Shown here piece after piece: positions 43,726-52,628 of a stretch of 64,000 nucleotides of DNA. A program made the position numbers and the translations under genes. The DNA is taken from the NCBI GenBank assembly GCA_027459505.1, contig DAIDIE010000009.1, positions 1-64,000 of the forward strand. Direction: 5' to 3'. Each line of letters begins with the position of its first letter. Within the stretch, counting starts at the first letter, position 1. The DNA comes from Acidobacteriota bacterium. GTDB lineage: Bacteria > Acidobacteriota > Terriglobia > Terriglobales > SCQP01. The notes under the pieces were generated by a model. It saw nothing but the letters and a program-made list of their open reading frames with translations, was not told where the DNA came from and searched no databases.

Positions 43726-43743
43726 AGGAGACGAGGCCGTGCC
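43723..43743 (-). repeat. Repeat B, 21-bp end fragment
   Basis: TGAAGGAGACGAGGCCGTGC matches one end of repeat B (24788-24808; inverted at 20634-20653). The ArnT-like gene's TGA stop is the first three bases of the match. Confidence 0.6.
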
Positions 43744-43753
43744 CCGGCGGCCT

Positions 43754-43966
43754 CTAGCTGCTCAGCCCCTGCAAGGCCCGGTTGAATTGCTCCAGCGTCG
43801 AATGCGCCTGCCCCAGCCGCTGCTGCAGGGTTTCGTTAAAGTGCACCAGCGAGTCGCACCAGCCGTGGAAGCTTTCCGCCAGGTGCTCCTGCGTACGCCG
43901 CCCCTTGTCAGTCATGAGAAAAACGCCCACCCCAACCGCAACCGCGGGAAGTATCCAGCGCTTCAT
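43754..43966 (-). CDS. Small YtxH-like membrane protein
   Basis: 70 residues: MKRWILPAVAVGVGVFLMT forms a membrane helix, followed by DKGRRTQEHLAE and a long amphipathic helix to the end, as in YtxH-type small proteins, whose role is unclear. GGAGGGG lies 6 nt before ATG 43966. Its start is only 25 bp from the divergent start of the SDR-like gene. Confidence 0.65.
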   Translation of the reverse strand: MKRWILPAVAVGVGVFLMTDKGRRTQEHLAESFHGWCDSLVHFNETLQQRLGQAHSTLEQFNRALQGLSS

Positions 43967-43991
43967 GAAGTTCCCCTCCAGAGGAAGTCTG

Positions 43992-44582
43992 ATGTCATTG
44001 AGCGCTGTTGATGTTGGTTGCACCACGGCGGCAGAGGTGGGACCAAGCGGAGCTGGCCCAAGGGCATGGGTGCTGCTTTGCTATTCTGAGACTTCTCCCA
44101 TGGCGAGCGCTCTTTTCACCGGACCCACTGCCGAGATATTCCACCATTTTGAACTGCGGCTTCGCGCCGCAGGCATCGACGTGGTGGTAGCTCCCGAGCT
44201 TGAATTCCTGAGCGGTGGCTGCGACTACCTGGTGGCGCATGTAGCAGGCGGTAGCGGCAAGGCTGCAACCGTTTCCAATCAACAGGCGCGCTGGTTAGAG
44301 TTGGTGGAGAGCGCGCGACAATCGGGTGCCCGAAGTGTGCTCACCGTAGTCACCTTGCAGCCCGGCGCAGATTTGGGGGATACGCTTTTCACCGCAGCTC
44401 TGCCCCCGTGGGTACAGGTACTGGCGCCTGCACTTGCTCCCGGATGCCGTCTCAACGCCCTGCTGATCGCAGGGGTGCCGGCGGGCGGGATGCTGCCGCC
44501 GGCCGCTGTGGAAGCGGCCGATTATCTGCTGCGGGGCGCCAGCTTCGTGACCGGCGCCACTCTGCAGCAGGGTTGGCGCTGA
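43992..44582 (+). CDS. Degenerate short-chain-dehydrogenase-like protein
   Basis: 196 residues. The tail (VEAADYLLRGASFVTGATLQ, then QGW) is the classic SDR ending, but the N-terminal TGxxxGxG cofactor motif and the YxxxK catalytic pair are not seen, so it is unlikely to be an active reductase. GAGGAAG precedes ATG 43992 at 5-nt spacing, indicating it is still translated. It converges with a methyltransferase gene 18 bp downstream. Confidence 0.65.
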   Translation: MSLSAVDVGCTTAAEVGPSGAGPRAWVLLCYSETSPMASALFTGPTAEIFHHFELRLRAAGIDVVVAPELEFLSGGCDYLVAHVAGGSGKAATVSNQQARWLELVESARQSGARSVLTVVTLQPGADLGDTLFTAALPPWVQVLAPALAPGCRLNALLIAGVPAGGMLPPAAVEAADYLLRGASFVTGATLQQGWR

Positions 44583-44600
44583 AAGATTCCCATGAAGCTG

Positions 44601-45533
44601 CTAGTGAGGGGTTTCGGCGGGACGTTCGGCCAAGACCATCCACACTTGTGCGTACTCATCGCTGACGGGCTTTCGTTTTTCAAGCCAGCGCTCCAAGTGT
44701 CTCCCTGCGCGGCCGAGCCAGGGAAGGGTGCGATAACTGCCCGGGACTTGACAGACCAGGCCGCGCAAGCTGAGCAGGCGGAACTGGCCGAAATACTGTG
44801 CCAACTCCTCGCGCTGGAAGCGGTGATAAAAGATGCCGGTTTCGTGGAAGCCCTCCGCTGCAACGCCTTGGCGGCGCGTAGCGGGCGTATCCGCATAGAC
44901 GGTAAGCACCAGGCGTCCGCCTGGACTGAGGAGCGCATAAACCTCTTTCAGGAATTTCTGCCGGAGTTCCGGCGCAGGCAAGTGTTGCATCACCTGGGTG
45001 CAGACAATGCGCGTAAACTGCGGGGAAACCAGAGGCAGATGATTGATATCGGCAACCGCCAGCAGAACGCGTTCCCGCTGCGTGGGTGAAAGCCGCTCCT
45101 GCAGGTAGCGCAGCCGCGCTCCCGAAAAATCAACTCCCACCACCGATGCTCCCCGCTCGATGAGTGGCCTGGTAATCGCGCCGACGCCACAGCCGGCATC
45201 CAGGACCCGGTCTTCCGGCGTGCACCGCAAAGCATCCAGAACGGCGTCCAATTCTACCCGATGCTCAAAGCGCTGCCGCCGTCCCAGGTGCGGTAGCAGG
45301 TAACGTTCGCGCATTTGCCGTTCATGTTCAATCAGGGCGGCGCCGCTTTCCGTAGATAACCAGAAGTCGGCAATGCCATCGCGCACGTTGTAGTATCCCC
45401 CGCAGCGCGGGCAATAGAAGGCAGTCTGATCCGCACTTTTGGCGCCATCCCGAAGTTGTAGCGGCCAGGTGCGGTCGCGCGGGCAGGCCCAAACGGAGCG
45501 CATTCGCTGCAGCGGCCAAGCCGGGGTGCTCAT
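44601..45533 (-). CDS. SAM-dependent methyltransferase with zinc-finger-like N-terminus
   Basis: 310 residues. A Trm112-like start with two Cys pairs (WACPRDR and FYCPRCGG) and YYNVRDGIADFW precedes a class I methyltransferase domain (VLDAGCGVGAITRPLIERGA, VVGVDFS, VCTQVMQHLPAPELRQKFL). ATG 45533 (MSTPAWPLQ) is preferred to a much longer frame to 45719. Substrate unknown; UbiE/Coq5-type small-molecule methylation is one possibility. Confidence 0.83.
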   Translation of the reverse strand: MSTPAWPLQRMRSVWACPRDRTWPLQLRDGAKSADQTAFYCPRCGGYYNVRDGIADFWLSTESGAALIEHERQMRERYLLPHLGRRQRFEHRVELDAVLDALRCTPEDRVLDAGCGVGAITRPLIERGASVVGVDFSGARLRYLQERLSPTQRERVLLAVADINHLPLVSPQFTRIVCTQVMQHLPAPELRQKFLKEVYALLSPGGRLVLTVYADTPATRRQGVAAEGFHETGIFYHRFQREELAQYFGQFRLLSLRGLVCQVPGSYRTLPWLGRAGRHLERWLEKRKPVSDEYAQVWMVLAERPAETPH

Positions 45534-45888
45534 GGCCGCTTGGACGAGCAGCAACTCTGCTGGTTTGGCCGAGCCGTTGGAAATCCGCTTTTGGCCGGAG
45601 CGCAGCGCTTGCTGACGGCGGATGCGATGCGCAGCCGCTGCATTGCCGCGCACGGCAGGGCTGCGCTGGGTAACTAAGCTGACGGCCACTAAGGTCTTTG
45701 CACCTGTTCCCGCCAGCAAACCTGTCCCCGCTGCTTCAGTTTTTCTGAACCCTTAGCTCTTGGTTGGGCCTTTCGTTCAGTTGTCCTCAGGCACAGCCTG
45801 TCGCCCTGTACAGGTCTTCGTTGCATTCTCCCCGCGCACCGAAAGACCTACTCTCCAGTCACTACATTTCAACCCTGGAGAGAGTCTT
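45534..45888. other. Divergent intergenic region
   Basis: About 355 bp between the methyltransferase and the lipoprotein gene. No gene, clear promoter or repeat is recognised. GGAGAGAG at its right end is the Shine-Dalgarno of the lipoprotein. Confidence 0.35.
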
Positions 45889-47748
45889 TTGAAATTCCTT
45901 CCACTCCAGTCCGTCCGCCGGACACCTTTGCTTCCCAGTTGGCGATTCCTCGGCTCGGCCATCCTTTGCGCCGCCAGTTGCCTGCTTCTGGCCTGCAGTG
46001 GCAGCGCCCAGACTTCCACCTTGAACGTCAGCATCAGCCAGGTCACTTCGACTTCCTTTCAAATCAGTTGGACCACTGGCAGCGCCCTGAACGGTCAGGT
46101 TCATTACGGCGTCTCTGCGCTCAGTGCCTCCCTTTACAACTGGAAACTGAGCACCACGCACTCCTTCACCGTTACTGGATTGACGCCGGGTACCGCCTAC
46201 CAGGTGCAGGCGGAGTCGTCTTACTACACCTCGACCGATCTGCGCAGCAGCATTCTCACAGTCACCACGCCATCCTCGTCGACGACCTCGGGTGGATCCA
46301 CGGGAGGGGGTACCACCCCTACGGGCGCCACCGGAACCGGCACCCTGCCGGTGGCGTCCTTCACCACCTCCCCCAGCTCGATCACCCTGACCTGGATGAC
46401 GAGCCAGCCGCTCAATACTCAGGTTGCCTTCGGCCAGAATGGGCTGACGCAGCACCTGTATAGCTGGTCTCTCACCACCAGCCACTCCGTGACTATCACC
46501 GGCCTGCAGTCTGCCACCCCGTACTTTGTGCAGATTCAGTCGGCGTACTACAGCAACCCGGATCTGGTCGGGCCAGTGCAGACCATCAGCACCGCCGCCG
46601 CAATCAGTTCCGGAGGGACCGGCACGACGGGCGGCGGGACGGGTACCTCTTCCAGTACTGCCTTGGCGCCGGCTACGATTGCGGTCAGTGGCGCCAACGT
46701 GACCGTCTCCTGGACAACCAGTCAGCCGCTGAACTCACAGGTCTCCTACGGAATTGGGAACTTGCAGCAGAACGCCTACAACTGGTCACTGACCACCAAT
46801 CATCAGGTCGTTTTGAGCAATCTCGCCGCTGGGACCTACGAATTGCAAGCGCAGTCCAGCTATTACACGACTACGGACCTGCTGGGCCCGGTGCAGACCT
46901 TCACGGTTACCGCCACACCCTCGGGGAGCAGCACGAGCAATACTGCCCGTCTGTTTCCTGGGAGCGGGGCGGATTGGCTCTACAGCGCGCCTACAGGTAC
47001 CGGCATCGACATTTCTTCGCAGGTCAGCGGTTCCACCTTTACGCTGGACACCCATGACGGAGGGTTCGACTATCCCGTGCAATACACCGACGGAACGCAT
47101 GGTTGTACGACGTTTACCGACACCTTGGTGTACAGCTTTAAAGACAAAATCTGCGTGCCCAATCCGGCCAATGGGTATTGGCCATCGGTGGGCGGCTGGG
47201 GCTCCAACGACGGACACCTGGTCGTGGTCGATACCAGCACCAACCAGTACTACGACTTCTGGAAGCTGTACACGGATGGCAACGGGAATCCGACCAGCAC
47301 GAACGTCGGCAAGATTGTCAGCGGAAGCCTCAATGGCAACGGCACGCCGGGAACCACGGCGGCCGGGATCACCGGGTTGGCGGGCGATATCATGCCCGGC
47401 GAGTTGGACTGCACCACCTGTCTCAACCACGCGCTGAACATCATCGTTCCCGACACCATGAACAGTCCAATTTGGGGAACACAGGCGCCCATGACCGGCG
47501 ACGATGGCACCGTTACTGGCGGTCTTTACCGGGAGGGGGCCAAGATTCGCTTCGATCCCAGTGTCAATATCGACCTGCTGCCCGCCAGCACCGCGATTAA
47601 GGCCATCATGCGCGCCTTGCAACTCTACGGGGGAGTGATCACCGATCAGGGCGGCGGTACTGGGCCGCGCGCCTACACCGATCTACCGGTCAAGCCTGAC
47701 ATGACCGGCGCCAATCTCATTACCCAACACCTGTTGATTTACTACTAA
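45889..47748 (+). CDS. Surface lipoprotein with three FN3-like repeats
   Basis: 619 residues from TTG 45889 (Shine-Dalgarno GGAGAGAG). A signal peptide ends in LLLAC, a lipobox, so it is probably lipid-anchored. Three beta-sandwich repeats of about 90 residues carry ISWTTGSALNGQVHYG, LTWMTSQPLNTQVAFG and VSWTTSQPLNSQVSYG, each closing with SSYY/SAYY; these look like fibronectin type III domains, joined by Ser/Thr/Gly linkers. The C-terminal ~270 residues (SGADWLYSAP, GGWGSNDGHLVVVDTS, GDIMPGELDCTTCLNHALNI) are not a family I recognise. Adhesion or polysaccharide binding is a guess. Confidence 0.75.
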   Translation: MKFLPLQSVRRTPLLPSWRFLGSAILCAASCLLLACSGSAQTSTLNVSISQVTSTSFQISWTTGSALNGQVHYGVSALSASLYNWKLSTTHSFTVTGLTPGTAYQVQAESSYYTSTDLRSSILTVTTPSSSTTSGGSTGGGTTPTGATGTGTLPVASFTTSPSSITLTWMTSQPLNTQVAFGQNGLTQHLYSWSLTTSHSVTITGLQSATPYFVQIQSAYYSNPDLVGPVQTISTAAAISSGGTGTTGGGTGTSSSTALAPATIAVSGANVTVSWTTSQPLNSQVSYGIGNLQQNAYNWSLTTNHQVVLSNLAAGTYELQAQSSYYTTTDLLGPVQTFTVTATPSGSSTSNTARLFPGSGADWLYSAPTGTGIDISSQVSGSTFTLDTHDGGFDYPVQYTDGTHGCTTFTDTLVYSFKDKICVPNPANGYWPSVGGWGSNDGHLVVVDTSTNQYYDFWKLYTDGNGNPTSTNVGKIVSGSLNGNGTPGTTAAGITGLAGDIMPGELDCTTCLNHALNIIVPDTMNSPIWGTQAPMTGDDGTVTGGLYREGAKIRFDPSVNIDLLPASTAIKAIMRALQLYGGVITDQGGGTGPRAYTDLPVKPDMTGANLITQHLLIYY

Positions 47749-47894
47749 CCACAGGCACGGGAGCTGCCGGATAAGCGGAACCCGCAACGCTGGTGGGTTC
47801 CGCGCCGGCGCGCTCGCCGCGGCAGGGGGACTGTGCCGCTTGATTTTTCTGCCGCCCGAAGGCGGAGGCTCTCTTGCGAGCTTCCGTTCTGGCA

Positions 47895-47926
47895 AAGGCC
47901 CGGTTCATATGAGCCGGGCCTTCTTT
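47895..47926 (+). terminator. Terminator of the FN3 lipoprotein
   Basis: AAGGCCCGGTTCAT paired with ATGAGCCGGGCCTT (one G-T pair), followed by CTTTTCC: a stem and T-run typical of intrinsic termination. Confidence 0.8.
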
Positions 47927-47929
47927 TCC

Positions 47930-47977
47930 AACAAACAGCGATGGCCTGGCATGGGCGCCAGGCCATCGCTGTTTGTT
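47930..47977. terminator. 21-bp perfect hairpin between convergent genes
   Basis: Arms at 47930-47950 and 47957-47977 (AACAAACAGCGATGGCCTGG... and its exact complement) with loop ATGGGC. It lies 13 bp beyond the stop of the leftward GAF-like gene, for which the TTGTT edge is the T-rich side. It is placed head to tail with the previous terminator. Confidence 0.85.
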
Positions 47978-47990
47978 ATCGCAAAAAAGG

Positions 47991-49247
47991 CTATTTCAAG
48001 CCGTTGTAGCCCGGTCCCAGCATGCCCGCGTCGCCCTGGCAGAGGACCGCGACCAGCTGCTGCTCCAGCAACTCAATGCTGATACCGGAACTGGGCGGGA
48101 ACTTTTCCAGATAGGACTGCTGGCACTTGTCAATGTCAGCCCGCAACCGTGTGTAGACGTTGCGTTGTTGCCGCGCTTCAGCCAAGTCCTGCGGACGATC
48201 CCGCTTGAGGTACAACTCCAGATCCTGCATCAGGACTTTGGCGTGGCGTTGGGCGCGAATTTCCAGCGGTGACATCGGGGCGCCACTGCTGGCCGCGGCG
48301 GGCGGGGCGCTCACCGCGCCCCCATTGGCAGAGGTGTAGTTGGGCGGTGCGGCGCCAGGCTCGGGCGCGCCAAGTGTGCTGGGCGGAGGCGGCGAGGTGC
48401 TGAAGCCCGGGGCGGCCGCCGGGCTCGCCGCGGAGGAGGCCGAAGCGGTAGAACTGCTTGCGGCGGCCGCAGGCGCTGTTGCCGCTGCCGGCAGGGTGCT
48501 GGGGGGCGCGCTGGGAGTAGCCCCAACCGGACGGGGCGTCTCGGCGCCGGGAGCTTTGGGCTGGCCTACTAAGGCCTGCAGGACCAAGCCTGCCGTTTGT
48601 GTCAGAACGCGGACGCGCCGCTCCAACTCCTCGGCTTCGGCGCCGCCGACCTGAGTGTCCCAATAGACGAATCCTATCGCCTTGCCGCGCACCAGCAGTG
48701 GATAGAGCCCTCCCGTTGCCGCCGGGTCCAACCCTTGCGGCAGGCTGGCCGGACGATTTTCCGCTGTCCAGGTGTACCACTGCGCACCCTTCAGGGCGTC
48801 GGCCATGAGGTTGCCGCCCTCGAGCGGAACCGGCGACGGCGCACGCATCCCCGTGCTTTTCCACGCCAATGCGGCGTTGCCCCGCACGACGTAGACCGCA
48901 CAGCGCGGCGCCAGGCCGGAAATCAGAGACAACAATGTCTGCAGCACCTCGGTGGGTTGTGAGGCGCGATAGAGCCAGGCCAGCCAATCCGCCCAAGGCT
49001 CAGTGGCGGGCGGCGGAGGAGGGACACGTGCCACCCACTCCCCCGTCTTGCTCTGGAAGCGCTGGAGCAGGGACGGTGACGCCTCTTGCAGGGCGAGATT
49101 GAGCCACTCCGTCAGACCCTTCTGCAGGCGCGCTTCAACCGGCTGGCGCAGTCCACGCAGAGCTTCCTGAACCAGCGTCTCCATCTCGCTGCGGAGCTGC
49201 TGCTCCCAAGTTCTCATCGCGGCGGCAAAATTATCGGCGGAGCTCAT
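47991..49247 (-). CDS. GAF-like protein with Ala/Pro linker
   Basis: 418 residues: an N-terminal helical part (MRTWEQQLRSEMETLVQEAL), a GAF-like core (about 95-235, with VLQTLLSLISGLAPRCAVYV and GLYPLLVRGKAIGFVYWDT), a ~90-residue Ala/Ser/Pro linker, and a C-terminal helical domain (APMSPLEIRAQRHAKVLMQD onward) as in some acidobacterial regulators. No output domain is recognised. TATAAT on the minus strand (49259-49264) leaves only a ~5-nt leader before ATG 49247. Confidence 0.7.
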   Translation of the reverse strand: MSSADNFAAAMRTWEQQLRSEMETLVQEALRGLRQPVEARLQKGLTEWLNLALQEASPSLLQRFQSKTGEWVARVPPPPPATEPWADWLAWLYRASQPTEVLQTLLSLISGLAPRCAVYVVRGNAALAWKSTGMRAPSPVPLEGGNLMADALKGAQWYTWTAENRPASLPQGLDPAATGGLYPLLVRGKAIGFVYWDTQVGGAEAEELERRVRVLTQTAGLVLQALVGQPKAPGAETPRPVGATPSAPPSTLPAAATAPAAAASSSTASASSAASPAAAPGFSTSPPPPSTLGAPEPGAAPPNYTSANGGAVSAPPAAASSGAPMSPLEIRAQRHAKVLMQDLELYLKRDRPQDLAEARQQRNVYTRLRADIDKCQQSYLEKFPPSSGISIELLEQQLVAVLCQGDAGMLGPGYNGLK

Positions 49248-49363
49248 ATCGTGCGCTCATTATAGGACTCTTCGCCCCAAAACGAGAGGTTTCATTGCGG
49301 GTGGCACTCCGGCGGTAACCCCAGCCGCCACCCCGCCCGCCCCGGCGACTTCCCATCCGGCGG

Positions 49364-49369
49364 TATAAT
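49364..49369 (+). promoter_or_regulatory. -10 element of tmRNA
   Basis: A perfect TATAAT 15 nt before the mature 5' end of tmRNA; no good -35 is seen. Confidence 0.6.
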
Positions 49370-49384
49370 CAAAACAGCCCTTGT

Positions 49385-49735
49385 GGGGGCGTCCCGGCTT
49401 CGACGGGAGTGGATGAGATTGAGAGGCGTGCCGGGCACCATACCCCCGTAACCGTATGGAAACCCTGAAATGCCAATACTCAACTGGCATACGCTGCTTA
49501 ATTTTTAAGCAACGCGCTGTTCACGGTTCGCCTGTAGGCCGTGGCTCAGCGTCATCTATGCGGGCTGGCTTTGTCTACGTGTCCGGGTAGATGAGGCGAG
49601 ATCTTTCGGGCTAGCCGGTGCAGCCTCTTGTCTGTTCTGAACTGTACTGGCGAATCACTCCGGAACCGACTACGCACGTAGTCTCTCAGTCGGCAGCACT
49701 TTCGGACGTGGGTTCGATTCCCACCGCCTCCACCA
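49385..49735 (+). ncRNA. ssrA: tmRNA (ssrA)
   Basis: One-piece transfer-messenger RNA that rescues stalled ribosomes. The 5' GGGGGCG pairs with 3' CGCCTCC (one G-U), followed by A and encoded CCA. The T arm is GTGGG-TTCGATT-CCCAC. The tag frame at 49472-49501 reads ANTQLAYAA then TAA, ending in the YAA-type degradation signal. Length 351 nt is normal. Confidence 0.97.
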
Positions 49736-49819
49736 AAGTTCTTGTCGCCAGCAGGCCCACTGTGCCCGCCCGCATTTGATATCATGAGCCGCTAGGCTCT
49801 CTGGCCGGGATCACACGTC

Positions 49820-50920
49820 TTGCGAAAAATCATTGTCGACGTCAAAACGCCCTATACCGTCCTGATCGAGCGCGACGCGCTGCAGAACGCTGGTTCATTG
49901 CTCAAGAAATTCGCCACGGAGGGCGGTCAAACCGTCGTCGTCACCAGCAAGCCGATTCGTACCCTGCTGGGCGGCCGCGTGGAAGACAGTCTGCGTCGCG
50001 CCAACTTGGCTTATACCGTCGTCGAGATGAAGGACGGCGAACGCTACAAAACGCTGGGCTCCATTGAGGAACTGGCGGAGAAAATGGCCGAGTTGGAGGC
50101 TGATCGCGGCGCGCTGGTGGTCGCGCTGGGCGGTGGGGTGGTCGGCGATGTCGCGGCCTTCCTCGCTTCCATCTATATGCGGGGCGTGAACGTGGTCCAG
50201 ATTCCGACCACGTTGGTGGCCATGATTGACAGCGCCATCGGCGGCAAGACCGGTGTGAACCTCAAACACGGTAAGAATCTGGTCGGCACCTATCATCACG
50301 CGCGCAGCGTGCTGATCGATCCAGCCGCGCTGGCCACCTTGCCCGATCGCGAGTACCGCTCCGGATTGAGCGAGGCGATCAAATACGGTGTGATCCGCAG
50401 CCGCGAGCTGTTTGAGTTCATGGAGAAGCACCGCCACGAGTTGCAACGGCGCGACCCCGAAAAGCTGGAAACCCTGATTGCCGAATGTGTTCGCCTGAAG
50501 GCGGAAGTTGTGGTGGCCGACGAGCGCGAGTCCGACCTGCGCCGCATTCTCAACTTCGGCCATACCCTGGGACATGCATTGGAAAGTGCCACCGAGTACC
50601 GCCACTTCCTGCATGGCGAAGCGGTTGCCTGGGGCATGATCGCCGCCTGCCGCATTGCCTGCTACATGCGCCGTCTGGATGCCGACGTGGCGCATCGCAT
50701 TAACGCCACCGTGCTGGACATGGTGCGGCCACTGCCCGCCATTCCCGAGGAACCCGAGCTGATCCTGCGGCATACGCGCCTCGACAAGAAGGCGCGCTCC
50801 GGCGTGCTGCATTTCATCCTTCCCCGCGAACTGGGCCGGGTCGAAATCGTAAAGAATGTCCCCGAGGACATCCTGCACAAGGCCCTGCGCGACACCATCG
50901 AAATGTCGCGCGCCAGCTAG
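49820..50920 (+). CDS. aroB: 3-dehydroquinate synthase
   Basis: Second enzyme of the shikimate pathway. 366 residues with VVALGGGVVGDVAAFLASIY, the QIPTTLVAMIDSAIGGKTGV block that binds NAD and substrate, and LNFGHTLGHALE with two zinc-binding His. TTG 49820 is the first codon that includes the conserved start (RKIIVDVKTPYTVLIERDAL). An EVE-domain gene follows after 4 bp. Confidence 0.97.
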   Translation: MRKIIVDVKTPYTVLIERDALQNAGSLLKKFATEGGQTVVVTSKPIRTLLGGRVEDSLRRANLAYTVVEMKDGERYKTLGSIEELAEKMAELEADRGALVVALGGGVVGDVAAFLASIYMRGVNVVQIPTTLVAMIDSAIGGKTGVNLKHGKNLVGTYHHARSVLIDPAALATLPDREYRSGLSEAIKYGVIRSRELFEFMEKHRHELQRRDPEKLETLIAECVRLKAEVVVADERESDLRRILNFGHTLGHALESATEYRHFLHGEAVAWGMIAACRIACYMRRLDADVAHRINATVLDMVRPLPAIPEEPELILRHTRLDKKARSGVLHFILPRELGRVEIVKNVPEDILHKALRDTIEMSRAS

Positions 50921-50924
50921 CCGC

Positions 50925-51305
50925 ATGCCCTACCTGCTGAAGACCGAACCCGATAAGTACGCTTTCGAAGATTTGGAGCGTGAGGGTGAAACCATTTGGG
51001 ACGGCATCAAGAATGCCCAGGCGCTGCAAACGCTGGCGGGCATGAAGCCCGGCGATGACTTGGTCATCTACCATTCCAACATTGGAAAACAAGCGGTGGG
51101 TGTGGCTCGCGTGGTGGCAGTGGACATACGCGACCCGCGTAACCCATTGGTGAAAATCCGTCCTGTACGCCGCTTGCGCCGCCCCAAGGACCTCGCCTCG
51201 ATGCGGACCGAGCCCCTGTTTGAAGGGTCCCTGCTGTTCCGGCAATTCCGCCTCTCCGTTGTTCCCCTCACGCAGGAACAGTACCGTTGGCTGACTGCCC
51301 GGTAA
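50925..51305 (+). CDS. EVE-domain protein
   Basis: 126-residue EVE (thymocyte nuclear protein 1-like) domain: MPYLLKTEPDKYAFEDLERE, TIWDGIKNAQALQTLAGMK and GDDLVIYHSNIGKQAVGVAR match the family well, and the aromatic residues form its modified-base-binding pocket. Such proteins are thought to recognise modified bases. It starts 4 bp after aroB; the link to aroB is likely only transcriptional. Confidence 0.93.
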   Translation: MPYLLKTEPDKYAFEDLEREGETIWDGIKNAQALQTLAGMKPGDDLVIYHSNIGKQAVGVARVVAVDIRDPRNPLVKIRPVRRLRRPKDLASMRTEPLFEGSLLFRQFRLSVVPLTQEQYRWLTAR

Positions 51306-51448
51306 GCCTGCTGGCTCCCATCCGGGTTAGTCTGAGCCTGGGTGGGTGACCATCGGCTTCAAGCTCTGACGTGAGCCAGCGGCGCCAGGAAGCAGCCACG
51401 GCGGGCGGCTGAGGAGGGCAAAGCCGCCGGCATTGCGGGAGGTGCGCT

Positions 51449-52537
51449 GTGAAGATTGGGGTTCCAGCGGAAATCAAAGATCACGAGACACGGGTTGGCC
51501 TTGTGCCGGCCGGAGTTCGCGAATTGATTCGCCACGGTCACCGCGTCCTGGTGCAAGGTGGCGCCGGTCTGAAGTCGTTTTTGAGTGACGAGGAGTACCG
51601 TGCCAGCGGCGCTGAGATCGTGGCCTCGGCGTCTGAAGTGTGGCATGCCAGCGAACTGATCATCAAGGTGAAAGAACCTCAACCCGCCGAATTTGGGTTT
51701 TTTCGGCCAGGTTTGATCCTGTTCACCTACCTGCATTTGGCGCCCCTGCGGGAACTGACTTCGCGGCTGGTAGCTTCCGGAGTCAGTGCGATCGCCTACG
51801 AAACGGTGCGTGGCGCGCGCGGAGGGCTTCCCCTGCTTGAACCGATGAGCGAGGTGGCCGGACGCATGGCCGTGCAGGTGGGGGCGCAATACCTGCAGCA
51901 TGGCCTGGGCGGCCGCGGCATCCTGCTGGGCGGCGTTCCCGGCGTGCTGCCGGCGCGCGTGGTGGTTGTGGGTGGGGGCATTGTGGGCCTCAACGCGGCT
52001 CGCATCGCCATGGGTTTTGGCGCCAGCGTCGCCGTTCTCGACCGTGACCTGCAGCGCCTGCGTCAATTGGATGAGCTGTTCGGCGGCCGCCTGCAGACCG
52101 TGGCCTCCAATCAGTTCAATATCGCCGCCGGCGTGCGCGACGCCGACCTGGTGATTGGCTCGGTGTTGATTCCCGGCGCCTCCGCGCCGAAATTGGTAAC
52201 CCGCGAGATGATCGCCAGCATGCGTCCCGGCGCCGTGGCGGTCGATGTTGCTATCGATCAGGGCGGTTGCTTTGAAACCTCGCAGGCCACCACGCATACC
52301 AATCCCACCTTTGTGGAATATGGGGTGGTGCACTACTGCGTGACCAACATGCCTGCGGCGGTTCCGCGCACATCCACCTTTGCGCTGACGAACGCTACTC
52401 TGCCTTACATTCAGCGCCTGGCGGACGAAGGTTTGCGGCCCGCTCTGGATCACGATCCGGGTTTGGCTCAGGGTCTGAACACGCATCAGGGCAAAATCAC
52501 CTGTGAAGCGGTTGCCGCCGCCCAGTGCGCCGCCTGA
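51449..52537 (+). CDS. ald: Alanine dehydrogenase
   Basis: NAD-dependent L-alanine/pyruvate interconversion. 362 residues: [20 protein letters not shown] at the start, the substrate-binding [12 protein letters not shown] (Lys) and FTYLHLAP (His), the glycine-rich [21 protein letters not shown], and [13 protein letters not shown] near the end. GTG 51449 has a strong GGAGGTG upstream. It is 143 bp after the EVE gene and probably has its own promoter. Confidence 0.96.
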   Translation: MKIGVPAEIKDHETRVGLVPAGVRELIRHGHRVLVQGGAGLKSFLSDEEYRASGAEIVASASEVWHASELIIKVKEPQPAEFGFFRPGLILFTYLHLAPLRELTSRLVASGVSAIAYETVRGARGGLPLLEPMSEVAGRMAVQVGAQYLQHGLGGRGILLGGVPGVLPARVVVVGGGIVGLNAARIAMGFGASVAVLDRDLQRLRQLDELFGGRLQTVASNQFNIAAGVRDADLVIGSVLIPGASAPKLVTREMIASMRPGAVAVDVAIDQGGCFETSQATTHTNPTFVEYGVVHYCVTNMPAAVPRTSTFALTNATLPYIQRLADEGLRPALDHDPGLAQGLNTHQGKITCEAVAAAQCAA

Positions 52538-52593
52538 TCCACTCGCGGTAGGGACGACCCCGCCTCCTTTCCCGCCGCAACCAGCTGCCCCCG

Positions 52594-52599
52594 TATAAT
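52594..52599 (+). promoter_or_regulatory. -10 element of lysS
   Basis: A perfect TATAAT 29 bp before the lysS start, leaving room for AGGAG. No convincing -35. Confidence 0.55.
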
Positions 52600-52628
52600 G
52601 TGAGGTCACCGCCTGCGAGGAGTCTGCG

